From: a virus
Strand: one strand, 5' to 3'
DNA: 26,141 nt
Virus record (IMG/VR): IMGVR_UViG_3300047375_000061
Span: 1-26,141 of that record
Positions 7,058 through 15,305 of the stretch are shown here, one piece after another; position 1 is the stretch's first letter; each line of letters opens with the position of its first letter. The notes beneath the pieces are model-generated. The model saw only the letters and a list, made by a program, of their open reading frames with translations. It did not search any database and was not told the origin of the DNA. The translations under genes were made by a program, and so were the position numbers.

Positions 7058-7086
7058 GTATGTAGAGAGAAAAAAGGAGATTTTCT

Positions 7087-7482
7087 ATGAGTGACTTTTA
7101 CTATAATGATGGCGGACGTGTCGAATCAGGCCGAAGAGGTTTAGCTGGTGATTGTGCAGTTCGCGCAATGGCTATAGCTTTAGAGCTAGACTACGATGCT
7201 TGCTATAAAGAAATAGCACAAGCCAATAAAGAAAATGGACGTGCTAAGTCTGTTCGTCATGGCGTTATGAAAGACGTGTATGGCGCAGTTTTAAAGCGTC
7301 ATGGGTGGGTCTGGCATTCAGCACCAAAATTCAAAGGTGTAAAAGCTCGCGCTGAAGATATGCCTGATGGTGTTGTTATTGCCAGACAGGCAAGGCACTT
7401 CGTTGCTGTTATTGATGGTGCTGTTCACGACATATGGAATTGCTCTCACAAAATGGTCTATGGATATTGGGCTAAAAAATAA
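7087..7482 (+). CDS. Predicted papain-fold cysteine protease-like protein
   Basis: This encodes 131 residues. GDCAVRAMAIAL (residues 21-32) places a Cys at the start of a helix, ARHFVAVIDG (102-110) supplies His104, and HDIWN (114-118) supplies Asp115. This Cys-His-Asp order is that of papain-like and C39-like peptidases, and the GDC-RA-A pattern recurs in small phage proteins. It lacks a signal peptide, so it would act in the cytoplasm. Possible roles include cleaving a host or virion protein, or a pseudoenzyme. It has its own sigma70-like promoter and a strong RBS, separate from the replication operon, which suggests early or independent expression. The fold call is from motifs only. Confidence 0.6.
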   Translation: MSDFYYNDGGRVESGRRGLAGDCAVRAMAIALELDYDACYKEIAQANKENGRAKSVRHGVMKDVYGAVLKRHGWVWHSAPKFKGVKARAEDMPDGVVIARQARHFVAVIDGAVHDIWNCSHKMVYGYWAKK

Positions 7483-7490
7483 AACCAACT

Positions 7491-7514
7491 GCCCTAGCTA
7501 ATAATGGCTAGGGC
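7491..7514 (+). terminator. Stem-loop between protease-like gene and 89-aa gene
   Basis: GCCCTAGC (7491-7498) pairs with GCTAGGGC (7507-7514) around an 8-nt loop, followed by an A/T-rich stretch (TATTTAAATTT). The T-run is interrupted, so it may be a partial terminator or an RNA-stabilising hairpin for the 5' gene. Confidence 0.55.
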
Positions 7515-7539
7515 TATTTAAATTTAAAAGGAAGAGAAA

Positions 7540-7809
7540 ATGAAACCAACAATGAATGTATGGATTGAGCTACAAGAACCAGATGAAAATTACACTGGAA
7601 AAGAAATAGCTGACAATGCAAATAGAATGTTAATACGGCTTGGCAGTGAAAGAGGGTATTTTCAATTCTCACCAACTAAAATGAAAGGTTGTCATTATAG
7701 ATATATAGATGGACCAGAAGGCGGTATTACTCCTCTAGAAGATAATGGCAAATGGTTTAACCTAGAATATTTTGGGCGTGAACTTGTTGCGAATAAAATT
7801 AGTGCTTAA
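7540..7809 (+). CDS. 89-aa hypothetical protein
   Basis: The ATG is preceded by AAAGGAAGAG. The protein is soluble and mixed alpha/beta, with an N-terminal VWIELQEPDENYTGKEIA and aromatic residues spread through the C-terminal half (YFQF, HYRY, WFNLEYF). No known domain is recognised. It is the last plus-strand gene. Its TAA ends at 7809 and the stop of the opposing minus-strand gene begins at 7810, so both stops sit in one TTAATTAA-like palindrome. Confidence 0.75.
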   Translation: MKPTMNVWIELQEPDENYTGKEIADNANRMLIRLGSERGYFQFSPTKMKGCHYRYIDGPEGGITPLEDNGKWFNLEYFGRELVANKISA

Positions 7810-9840
7810 TTAATTTTGATCACTTACTGTTAAAATTTTATCTTTTGTTTTTGGCGATATTGTTTGGATTAATCCATCTAATGCGCCAGAAACCACTGGA
7901 TCATAAATATCCCCAACACCTTCAGTCAGCTTTGTTGATGCTATAACTCTTGGTTGAGAAGCAGATACTGCGTTTATAGCTTTAGCAAAAGCATTATAAA
8001 TTGCATCTATACTCGTATTATCCGTTAATGATTTTTCAAGAAGATCCGCATTTTCTGAAACTACAAGCTGTGCAATCTCTTTGTATTGATCATCAGTAAA
8101 TGGTGGTTTTTTACCACCAAACATTCTTGTAATGATATTTGCACTTGCACCAATATCAAGACCATTAGACATTATAAGACGACTTACATCTGCCGCACCT
8201 TGTCCTAATCCAACTCTACTTGCAGATCCAAGTCTTTCTCCAGAAGGAGATCCTCCAAATGTTCCGCTACTTGCAACAATAGAACCACGCGCTTGATTTA
8301 TTTTGCTAATGATAGTTTCTATTTTATCTCCAGGATATAATATTTCTAGTATGACACGTTCTTTTTGGTTTATACCATCAGAAGCATCAGACAGTTTTGT
8401 AACTGTTCCAATCTTTTGACTAGACTGACCTTTTAATTTTAATGCAGATGCCGCACCACTTCTTAACGCTTCAATCGCATCTACATCTTTTGCTTTTACA
8501 AGGTTATCAAATTGAACTGCAAATTCTTCTGGATTTTTAGAAAATACACTTTTACCTTCATTAAACATTTTAACAGAATTATTTATTATAGCCCAATTTT
8601 GTCTTGTGGCTTGTAGGTCTGGTGAAATTTGATCCAACACACTTTTAATTTCTTTTTCATAATTACCAAAAGTTGTAGCTTTATTTTTAGTTCCTGATCT
8701 TAATGCTTTATCTTTCACGTCCATTAAAACTCTTTTAATAATTTCTCCCTCTTCTAAACTAAGAGATCTATTAAGCTCTAAAGGTTTTCCCTTACCAGTT
8801 GATTTAAACAATTGAGGAATGCCTGATTCATCTAAACCTTTGTTTATTAAATTTCTTAAACTTCTACTTTCTCTAACCATAAATAAAACAGTTTGATCAA
8901 GAGGTTTAAATGTTTGACCAGAAGTAGATTCCCAAATTTGTTTATAGGCTTCACTTTCAGCTTTTAATAACTTTTCAGTATCATCAGAAAAAGTTTTAAA
9001 TATGTTTCCACCTTGAGACTCTGGGTCTAAATCATTTTGTAGTCTTTCATAAAGATCTTTTACAAAGCGATTTTTTCTTCCAGTAATTGCATCTCTTATA
9101 ATAGGTGATCCTGGCCCTGACTTTGATGCAAATCCAGACACAACTTTTGCGGCTTCTTCTGACATCTCTGGAAGAATTTTTCCATCATTCACTTGTTGTA
9201 AAAAATCATCAACAGTTAAACCACTGTCACTAATCATGCGAATAAGTTCATCTTCAACTTTCTTACCAACTTTACCTGTAAGCGTTCTTTTTACACTGTC
9301 TAATATTGGCGTTAAAGCAACTTGAGTAGCTTGTGTTAGTTTAGCAAAAAGAGGATTAGCGACTGCGCCAGTTAAAGTTGCAACAGGAGCATCTTTAATT
9401 CTTGAAAATCCTTCTTCTTCTGATGAGCCAGTGCCTGATAAAAATCCTTGTGCGGCTCCATAACCAAGCAATCTCATCCAAGTTGGTGCAGTTGCGGCTA
9501 GAGATGTTCCGCCTGTAAATGGAGCGGCTAATGTAGCAACAGCCGTTGGAACTATCGCTCCACCAATTTCATACTTTAAGCTACCATCTTTTGATTGAGC
9601 AGATTTTAATTTAGATCTTTCTTCAGCTAAAGCATCTTCATATGTTACATCTGGGCTTAATGCCTTAATACCAGCAATTGTCTCATCTGCGTAATTAAAA
9701 AGTAATCCAGTAGCGGCTAGTCTAGCTTTATCAGCTAAAGTTAATCCTAATTCTGGGTCAACTTCAGATTCTGATAAAACTTCTATATTTTGCTCTGCTC
9801 TTATTCGAGCAAGCATTTCTTCTACAGTTTCTTCAGCCAT
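7810..9840 (-). CDS. Large putative internal virion (ejection) protein
   Basis: This encodes 676 residues. A charged helical N-terminus is followed by a hydrophobic, Gly/Ala-rich stretch (about residues 92-135) and then a long, mostly helical and charged body. Large proteins with this layout, clustered as two or three at the distal end of a late operon behind the tail genes, are often DNA-ejection or internal core proteins that span the envelope during genome entry in short-tailed phages. No lytic transglycosylase or protease motif is visible. It is the last gene of the late cluster, 1 nt after its neighbour. The role is inferred from size, hydrophobicity and position. Confidence 0.55.
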   Translation of the reverse strand: MAEETVEEMLARIRAEQNIEVLSESEVDPELGLTLADKARLAATGLLFNYADETIAGIKALSPDVTYEDALAEERSKLKSAQSKDGSLKYEIGGAIVPTAVATLAAPFTGGTSLAATAPTWMRLLGYGAAQGFLSGTGSSEEEGFSRIKDAPVATLTGAVANPLFAKLTQATQVALTPILDSVKRTLTGKVGKKVEDELIRMISDSGLTVDDFLQQVNDGKILPEMSEEAAKVVSGFASKSGPGSPIIRDAITGRKNRFVKDLYERLQNDLDPESQGGNIFKTFSDDTEKLLKAESEAYKQIWESTSGQTFKPLDQTVLFMVRESRSLRNLINKGLDESGIPQLFKSTGKGKPLELNRSLSLEEGEIIKRVLMDVKDKALRSGTKNKATTFGNYEKEIKSVLDQISPDLQATRQNWAIINNSVKMFNEGKSVFSKNPEEFAVQFDNLVKAKDVDAIEALRSGAASALKLKGQSSQKIGTVTKLSDASDGINQKERVILEILYPGDKIETIISKINQARGSIVASSGTFGGSPSGERLGSASRVGLGQGAADVSRLIMSNGLDIGASANIITRMFGGKKPPFTDDQYKEIAQLVVSENADLLEKSLTDNTSIDAIYNAFAKAINAVSASQPRVIASTKLTEGVGDIYDPVVSGALDGLIQTISPKTKDKILTVSDQN

Positions 9841-9841
9841 G

Positions 9842-11407
9842 CTATTGCTCCGATCTTCTATCTGGATTGTTTAATTCATCTGAAAGCATAGTAAGCATTT
9901 GTTTTGTTAATCTTTTTTCTATACCTGGGATAGCTAACATTTCTCTAATTTTTTCAATTGTCATACTAGATACAGCATCCTTAAACATTAAATTTTGTCC
10001 AAGAGCTGTTTTAGCAAGAAGTTCATTTGCATACCCTTGAGGGTTCAAGATGTCATAGGTTTCATCGCCACTTTTATATTTTAAATACTGAATAGCATTA
10101 GGATAAACAACTCCAAATGCATCTTGAGCAGAATTTATCATACCTTTTGTTGCTTCTTCTCGTAGGGCTTGTTTTTGTTTTATAGTATCAGCACTATCAC
10201 CAACTTTAGGGAAGTATTGATCTAATGCATCTATATATTCTGATGGAGCAATCGCCGCACCAGATTCATTTCTTAATTGAGCCGCTACCCAGTTTTGAGC
10301 CGCAATGTGGAATTGTTGAGCTTTAGGATCAATTCCTATATTACCTAAACCAAGTCTACGCATTGTTTTTATTTGAGCAATATCTTGTAAGGTTACTACA
10401 TACCCATCTGCTAATTGATTTCTTAGAATACCTTCATTGTAAAGCATTCTACTTCCAAATGTTGCAGAAGTATTTTGGTTTTGATCAAATTTCTGACTTC
10501 TTTGTTCTATTATTTTATTTAAATCAAGACCTTCTGGAATTGGAAGATTAGTAGTTCCAGATAAATCTATTCCTGGTTTTGATCTTGTAACTTCTTTACC
10601 ATCTACAATTTCTGTGTATTCGCCACCAACAACAAGTTTTTGATAATTTGCGGCATATAGATTTTTATCTGATTGGCTAACATCTTTTGCTGTATTTGGA
10701 TCTGCAAGTCTAACACCAATATTATTAACTGAATCAACCAATCTTTCGTACTGAGAGCCTGCCCCTGGTTTGCTAAACGTGCTAAACACATTTACTAAAT
10801 CAGGATCATTAACAGTTGAGTTGGGAAGACTAATGGTTTCTGTACCATTAATTTGACCTTCTGTTAATGTAATGTTTGGGTATTTAGTTTGGAATTTTTG
10901 AACACCTTCAAGATTATTGAAAGTGTAAGGCGTTAATTTACTTTGACCAGTAGTAGTAGTCTTTTCATAAGGTACAACTGTTTTACCAGCGGCTTTTGCG
11001 GCAGTAATTTCAGCTTGTGTCATAACTGTAGGTTTACCATCAACAGTGACGTTGGAGTATCCACCCTTACCCTTCAGTGCAGTTCCTAAAGTTATAGTAG
11101 ACTGCATTCTAGCTCGATCTGATTCTGCCTTTTCTTTCTTCTTGGCATTCAGGTAATCTAGTGGAGCTTGCATAGAACCAACGGCAGAACCTAATACAGT
11201 TGCACCAGGCTGTGATGCCTGACGACCCATTTCTGCAAAGAATTGGAATGCCGCTTCCCAAGGATCAGGCTCTGGAAGTTGTGGGTACAATTGATTGGCA
11301 ATAGAAGTCGCTTGATTGGCGATGTCTTGTGAGAAGAGATTACCAAATGCTCCACCACTTAACTGATTTAAATCTGTACCAGATACACCTAGTTTTGTTT
11401 CAGCCAT
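9842..11407 (-). CDS. Putative internal virion/structural protein
   Basis: This encodes 521 residues and I do not recognise the family. The N-terminal 120 residues are Gln/Ala-rich and helical (DIANQATSIANQLYPQ, then a KKKEKAESDRARMQ charged helix). The middle is a Thr-rich beta-like part, and the last 200 residues are again helical (QTLREEATKG-type patterns). No signal peptide or long membrane segment is seen. It lies between two other putative internal virion proteins, with short spacers, and is probably packaged with them. A tail or adaptor protein cannot be excluded. Confidence 0.5.
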   Translation of the reverse strand: MAETKLGVSGTDLNQLSGGAFGNLFSQDIANQATSIANQLYPQLPEPDPWEAAFQFFAEMGRQASQPGATVLGSAVGSMQAPLDYLNAKKKEKAESDRARMQSTITLGTALKGKGGYSNVTVDGKPTVMTQAEITAAKAAGKTVVPYEKTTTTGQSKLTPYTFNNLEGVQKFQTKYPNITLTEGQINGTETISLPNSTVNDPDLVNVFSTFSKPGAGSQYERLVDSVNNIGVRLADPNTAKDVSQSDKNLYAANYQKLVVGGEYTEIVDGKEVTRSKPGIDLSGTTNLPIPEGLDLNKIIEQRSQKFDQNQNTSATFGSRMLYNEGILRNQLADGYVVTLQDIAQIKTMRRLGLGNIGIDPKAQQFHIAAQNWVAAQLRNESGAAIAPSEYIDALDQYFPKVGDSADTIKQKQALREEATKGMINSAQDAFGVVYPNAIQYLKYKSGDETYDILNPQGYANELLAKTALGQNLMFKDAVSSMTIEKIREMLAIPGIEKRLTKQMLTMLSDELNNPDRRSEQ

Positions 11408-11421
11408 ATCAATTACCTATT

Positions 11422-12684
11422 CTACGAGTTCATTATTTTATATGCGCTTGCCAAACCACCCATACCAGCTATTGCTTGTCCGTAAAGAGATGGGTTTGCA
11501 CTCATCTGAGATCCTGAAGTATAACTACGATTAATTGTATTGTATGGCGTTCCAGACAATGCACCTAATGTGAAGTTAAGCATTTCTTGTGGATACATTT
11601 TTTGGTCAAGATAATCAGCGTATGCCAAGTCAAGTGCCTGTTGATCAAGTTGCCTACGAGCTTCACCTGTTGTAATTAACCCAGCCGCCGCTTGAGTTTG
11701 TAAGTCTTGTACTAGCGGAGCCATGTTTTGGTATGCGTTCATTTGTTGAATGCGTGACGCTTCATTTGTTTCATATGCGTTTCTAGCGGCGTCATCTGCA
11801 CCAAAACGTGCTTGACGATCTATATCGTATTGACTACGCAACGCGGCGTCTGCACCAAATCTTGCTGATCTATCTTGCTCAAACTGACCACGCATAACAT
11901 CTTCCGCGCCAAATCTTGCGGCTCTGTCTTGCTCAAATCCAGATCTCATTGTGTTTTCTGCGTTAAAGCGTGACGCCCTATCAGTGTCATATCGACCTGC
12001 GGCGAATCCAAGACCTTCTCGTGCGGCTTGCGCTCGTAAATCTCCTGCGGCTTGTGCGCCTTCTCCAGCAGTTGTAGCTTCCATAATGCCTAAACGTGAA
12101 CCAAAGCCTCCACCACCTGTAGATGCTCTGGCTCTGGCTTCATTTTGTGCGCGTATTGTCTGTTCTTCTATTTCACGAACAGCAGGGTTCATGGCATCTT
12201 GATATATGTCCATGTAAGGCTGTGCAGACTCAAGACTAAATGGATCTCCTAGTAATTCTTCTCGTGTCGCCCCTTGGTAGTCGCCCAAAAGATCTTCACG
12301 ACTTGCACCTGAATAGCTTCCTAAAAGTTCCTCACGGCTTGCACCTTTAAATGGGCTACCCAGTAATTCCTCTTGAGACATGGCGTCATAACCACGACCT
12401 AAAGTATCTGCTACTCCAGATGCCTTATTTACGAAAGGCATGTAGCTTTCAGCACCTTTTGTAAGTATGTCAGCACCCATACGCTCTTCTTCAGTGCGTC
12501 GATCACCACCATATGTTGCAGTTCTTGCGCCTTCGTATGTTGGGTAAGGTGAGTTGGCTAATTCTGCGGCGCGCTCAAATGCTGTTCGACCTGCGGCGGC
12601 GACCCATGATGGAATCTCTGTACCAGCTACTGTCTCACTTGAGGATGGTAACTCTGTGTATGATGGTGTGCAAAAACTGCCCAT
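11422..12684 (-). CDS. Repeat-containing putative internal virion protein
   Basis: This encodes 420 residues with two internal repeat arrays. Residues 101-149 hold four 12-13-residue units of the form GASREELLGSYS. Residues 234-305 hold four 18-residue units of the form QDRAARFGAEDVMRGQFE, predicted to make one long charged helix. Between them is a Gly-rich hinge (STGGGGFGSRLG). The C-terminus is helical, then Ser/Tyr/Gly-rich. There is no enzyme motif. GGAGG inside the end of the upstream GNAT gene is its RBS. Long repeat helices suit an internal core or ejection protein; this is an inference. Confidence 0.55.
   Translation of the reverse strand: MGSFCTPSYTELPSSSETVAGTEIPSWVAAAGRTAFERAAELANSPYPTYEGARTATYGGDRRTEEERMGADILTKGAESYMPFVNKASGVADTLGRGYDAMSQEELLGSPFKGASREELLGSYSGASREDLLGDYQGATREELLGDPFSLESAQPYMDIYQDAMNPAVREIEEQTIRAQNEARARASTGGGGFGSRLGIMEATTAGEGAQAAGDLRAQAAREGLGFAAGRYDTDRASRFNAENTMRSGFEQDRAARFGAEDVMRGQFEQDRSARFGADAALRSQYDIDRQARFGADDAARNAYETNEASRIQQMNAYQNMAPLVQDLQTQAAAGLITTGEARRQLDQQALDLAYADYLDQKMYPQEMLNFTLGALSGTPYNTINRSYTSGSQMSANPSLYGQAIAGMGGLASAYKIMNS
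11770..11985 (-). repeat. Four 54-nt in-frame repeats coding an 18-aa helical unit
   Basis: The repeats encode residues 234-251, 252-269, 270-287 and 288-305 of the protein above. Conserved positions are DR, ARF, A and R, with a partial fifth unit after. They are diverged at base level and stay in frame, so they reflect protein structure rather than a DNA element. Confidence 0.7.
12238..12384 (-). repeat. Four in-frame repeats coding a 12-13-aa unit (S-R-E-E-L-L-G)
   Basis: The units are at residues 101-113, 114-125, 126-137 and 138-149, with SxEELLGxx conserved. Three are nearly identical, which suggests recent duplication or selection for repeated binding motifs. Confidence 0.7.
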
Positions 12685-13122
12685 TTAAGCCTCCGTGTAA
12701 AGAGAGCCAACTTTAACCAAGCCTAACCTCTCATAAAATTTATCTTTGCGTTCACCATCTCCCGAATAGACATGGCCTAACTTTACTTTTACATTAGCGT
12801 CTTTACCAATTTTCATAAAGCCTTTAATTAATTTTACAGCTATCTGCGATTTTCTATGCTCCTTATACACAAAAAACCACATATCTGCTAGATATTTTTC
12901 AGTAGACCACCAGTCAGACGTATCCGCCCCACCAATTGATCCTACAATCTTTCCATCAATCTCTGCGATTAACACTACACCTCTATGAATTGCTCTATTA
13001 ATAGCAGATGTAAGTATCTCAGGATTAATAGGTGAAACAGTCTCAACAGTCTCTGAATGCATAACACTTAACATATTATACAAACCAGATATATCGAGAA
13101 CTGTTGCACTTCTTATTATCAA
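12685..13122 (-). CDS. GNAT-family acetyltransferase in the virion gene cluster
   Basis: This encodes 145 residues. The start is TTG at 13122, overlapping the previous TGA as TTGA. The next ATG (Met17) would remove the first GNAT strand (IIRSATVLDISGLYN), so the TTG is preferred. GKIVGSIGG forms a central strand pair, and VYKEHRKSQIAVKLIKGF (about residues 85-102) carries the acetyl-CoA pyrophosphate-binding pattern. FYERLGLVKVG is the usual motif B. Single-domain GNATs of this kind occur among structural genes of many phages, where the target is usually unknown. It is unlike the early GNAT at 4215 in length and sequence. Confidence 0.8.
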   Translation of the reverse strand: MIIRSATVLDISGLYNMLSVMHSETVETVSPINPEILTSAINRAIHRGVVLIAEIDGKIVGSIGGADTSDWWSTEKYLADMWFFVYKEHRKSQIAVKLIKGFMKIGKDANVKVKLGHVYSGDGERKDKFYERLGLVKVGSLYTEA

Positions 13123-13481
13123 CCCATGCCACCTAATGCGCCCATTTCTGGAGCCATTTGTGGTTCTGGAGCTTCTTGCATTTGCTCTTGAGGTTGGCCT
13201 AAGTTACGACCACCTTCTTCACCTTCAACAGCCGCAATAAGTTCAGCAAGCTCTGGAAGTAGCTTCATGAGGACTTGTGCAACGTCTGGGGTAATAACAT
13301 CATCCAACATTGCCAACTCTTGATCAGACATAGCTGAGAGACGAGCTACAAGCATTGCACCAATATCTTCATCAGGCTTTAGCAAATTCTTCTTTGCTTG
13401 TGGTGGCAGATTTTGCATTGGCTTATCAGCGTTCATATTTGCGCCAGACATATCTGGCATAGGCATTGGTTCTCTAGCCAT
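13119..13481 (-). CDS. 120-aa acidic Pro/Met-rich protein
   Basis: The start is the ATG at 13481, with AGAGGT 6 nt upstream; a longer frame begins upstream without RBS support. The N-terminus is low-complexity Met/Pro (MAREPMPMPDMSG). The middle is a helical core (MSDQELAMLDDVITPDVAQV), and the end is Glu/Gln/Pro/Gly-rich and disordered. The core helices resemble small phage scaffolding- or adaptor-like proteins, but I have no firm match. It lies between a membrane-active virion protein and the GNAT gene, with a 4-nt overlap to the latter. Confidence 0.65.
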   Translation of the reverse strand: MAREPMPMPDMSGANMNADKPMQNLPPQAKKNLLKPDEDIGAMLVARLSAMSDQELAMLDDVITPDVAQVLMKLLPELAELIAAVEGEEGGRNLGQPQEQMQEAPEPQMAPEMGALGGMG

Positions 13482-13482
13482 A

Positions 13483-14796
13483 TTAGACCTCTTTCTGTTT
13501 ATATAGAACTGACCAGTCTGTTTTTTTACAAAAGAAACCAATCGACCAGCAAATCGGTTCTAAAATTTTACGATACACTTTACCAAGATAATCTGGTTTG
13601 TCACGATCTCCGTAAATGTAAGCGATTTCGTTTGCACGATGACCTGCAACATGCGTCCAGAAGTTAACTAAACGTCCTTTTCGCATTTGCTTAACCATCC
13701 ACACATCCCAGATATGATATCCGTTAACGTGCGTTGGTGTTAAGTAATCACGAGTAAAGCGATAATCTAGTACAACTTGCTTGCGTGTCATGATACCTTG
13801 ACGCTGTAATTCGTTACAAATTACACGACCACCAAGCATACCACCAATAAACCCACCAATAGGGCCACCTATTGCTGTACCAACATAAGTACCTAAACTT
13901 ACTTTAGCCCCTGCCTTCGCAGAATCCTTTAGAGATGCACCACCAATCAACATAGCCGCAGTTGTACCTAACCCAGCTCCAGCAGATCCATATAAATTTG
14001 CTCGACCTGCCGCAGTTGAACTAGAACCAAAGGAACTTAACCTATCTCCTACTCCAGAGAAGTAACCAGTATTACCACCTGCTAAAAGTGTGGCTTGTGT
14101 GCCTTTTGCATCTTCTATTTTTTGTAATTTAGCTTTTGCAACATCAGGATTAGCCGCAAGTTCTAATGCATCTGTTTTATTAGCTTTTATTGTTTGCTTT
14201 GCATTAACAAGGTCAGCATTTGCTGATTCAGGGCTATATGCAACTTTAGCCGAAGGACCAGATTTAGGCGCGCCAAAAGTATCTGTAAGTTTAAAGTTTT
14301 CATAAAAGTCACTAACACCTTCTCCAAGTTTATCAAGACTAAAAGATTCACCATCATCTATATTGAATGCAACTGACCTACCAATTTGACCACCAACCCC
14401 AGCCGCAAGTTGTGCGCCCATAGCCAGAGCTTCTTGTTTTAGTGCTTCAGTAGGGTCAATTCCATATTCTTCTTGGAACTCTTGCCTTAACTCATTAGCT
14501 TCTTCTTCGCTAATCATATCGTCTTGAGGGTCAAATGTTACACTGCCTGTCTCTTGTTGGCTAACCCACTGGAACATTGGCATGTATTTTGTGCCGTATA
14601 CGTTCTGCATTACATCTAAATCAAATGTAGGTGTATTAGATTTAAGCTGATAAGTCTTGGCAGTAAACGTCCCATCTTCGTTTTCGATAGCACCTTCTAG
14701 TGCTGGTGAACTTGGAGATGTGTAATATTCGTTAGTCGGTAAAGCTCCGTAGCTTCCTGGTATTAAATTTGATTCTAAAACAATTGGACTTCTCAT
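13483..14796 (-). CDS. Virion protein with glycine-zipper hydrophobic region and C-terminal Cys domain
   Basis: This encodes 437 residues. Residues 1-100 are extended and Pro/Thr-rich, and 100-145 are an acidic helix. Residues 263-325 are hydrophobic, with repeated GxxxG spacing (AIGGPIGGFIGGMLGG), typical of membrane-inserting helices. The last 110 residues form a separate compact, aromatic, basic domain beginning CNELQRQGIMTRKQ and containing WTHVAGHRANEIA and three further Cys. This layout, with an insertable region followed by a folded end domain, fits a virion protein that enters the envelope at infection. The domain is not one I can name. ATG and RBS (GGAG) are clear. Confidence 0.6.
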   Translation of the reverse strand: MRSPIVLESNLIPGSYGALPTNEYYTSPSSPALEGAIENEDGTFTAKTYQLKSNTPTFDLDVMQNVYGTKYMPMFQWVSQQETGSVTFDPQDDMISEEEANELRQEFQEEYGIDPTEALKQEALAMGAQLAAGVGGQIGRSVAFNIDDGESFSLDKLGEGVSDFYENFKLTDTFGAPKSGPSAKVAYSPESANADLVNAKQTIKANKTDALELAANPDVAKAKLQKIEDAKGTQATLLAGGNTGYFSGVGDRLSSFGSSSTAAGRANLYGSAGAGLGTTAAMLIGGASLKDSAKAGAKVSLGTYVGTAIGGPIGGFIGGMLGGRVICNELQRQGIMTRKQVVLDYRFTRDYLTPTHVNGYHIWDVWMVKQMRKGRLVNFWTHVAGHRANEIAYIYGDRDKPDYLGKVYRKILEPICWSIGFFCKKTDWSVLYKQKEV

Positions 14797-15119
14797 TAAT
14801 TTATCTCCAGTAAACTTGCCACTACATGCAACCTATTGGCAGTCGCCGCCGTAACTTTTATAATTTCATCTTCTGTCAAAACAAGTGGCTGTGTTAAAAG
14901 CTCTACAGTACCATTAGCACCAATTGCCTTAACTTTGAAGAGGCTAAATACATCCGCATCCGCATTTGTAATTGTGACTGTAATTGTATCTGCACTTCCA
15001 CTATCTTCAGAAACTAAAATAGATTTTATTGTAGCAGTAGTAGCAGAAGGGCATGTATACAATGATGTTGCGTCAGTTGTCGTTAAATCTACTTTTGCAT
15101 TTTTATAATTATTTGGCAT
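14796..15119 (-). CDS. 107-aa beta-rich virion protein
   Basis: This encodes a Thr/Ala/Val-rich protein of alternating residues (TATIKSILVSEDSGSADTIT and similar), typical of a small beta-sandwich. It has one Cys (YTCP) and no signal peptide. Such proteins often decorate capsids or tails; the exact role is unknown. It is coupled to the next gene (TAATG) and lies in a run of small virion genes downstream of the nozzle-like protein. Confidence 0.65.
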   Translation of the reverse strand: MPNNYKNAKVDLTTTDATSLYTCPSATTATIKSILVSEDSGSADTITVTITNADADVFSLFKVKAIGANGTVELLTQPLVLTEDEIIKVTAATANRLHVVASLLEIN

Positions 15120-15305
15120 TTATGATATAAACCACGCTGTTGCTTCGGCTTGCTCTACAGCTACTTGAAGCCCAGTAGATGCCGCAAAGTAAGTTGATTG
15201 TCGTTCTAATTCAAGAGTATTTGTTAAACGTGCCATATATCCTTGTTGATAATTTTCTGGTGGGCTTGGCAATCTTAAAACTGCAAGTGGTGATCCTTGT
15301 GTCAT
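15120..15305 (-). CDS. 61-aa small virion-cluster protein with LPSPPxNYQ motif
   Basis: The ATG overlaps the stop of the upstream gene (ATGA). After a short N-terminus it carries LRLPSPPENYQQGYMARL, followed by one amphipathic helix (NTLELERQSTYFAASTGL). The LPSPPxNYQ string is repeated almost exactly in the exported 132-aa protein encoded at 18918-19316. It could be a small adaptor or plug in the tail; this is only a suggestion. Confidence 0.65.
   Translation of the reverse strand: MTQGSPLAVLRLPSPPENYQQGYMARLTNTLELERQSTYFAASTGLQVAVEQAEATAWFIS

Noticed and set aside
11770-11985. Evenly spaced 54-nt repeats, possible CRISPR-like array
   Set aside because: The repeats are in frame within a protein, diverged, and have no spacers.
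11951-12202. Open plus-strand frame of 83 codons, rich in Pro and Ala
   Set aside because: It is antisense to the repeat-bearing virion gene, where repeats and GC-rich codons make long open frames on the other strand. No RBS and no known motif.
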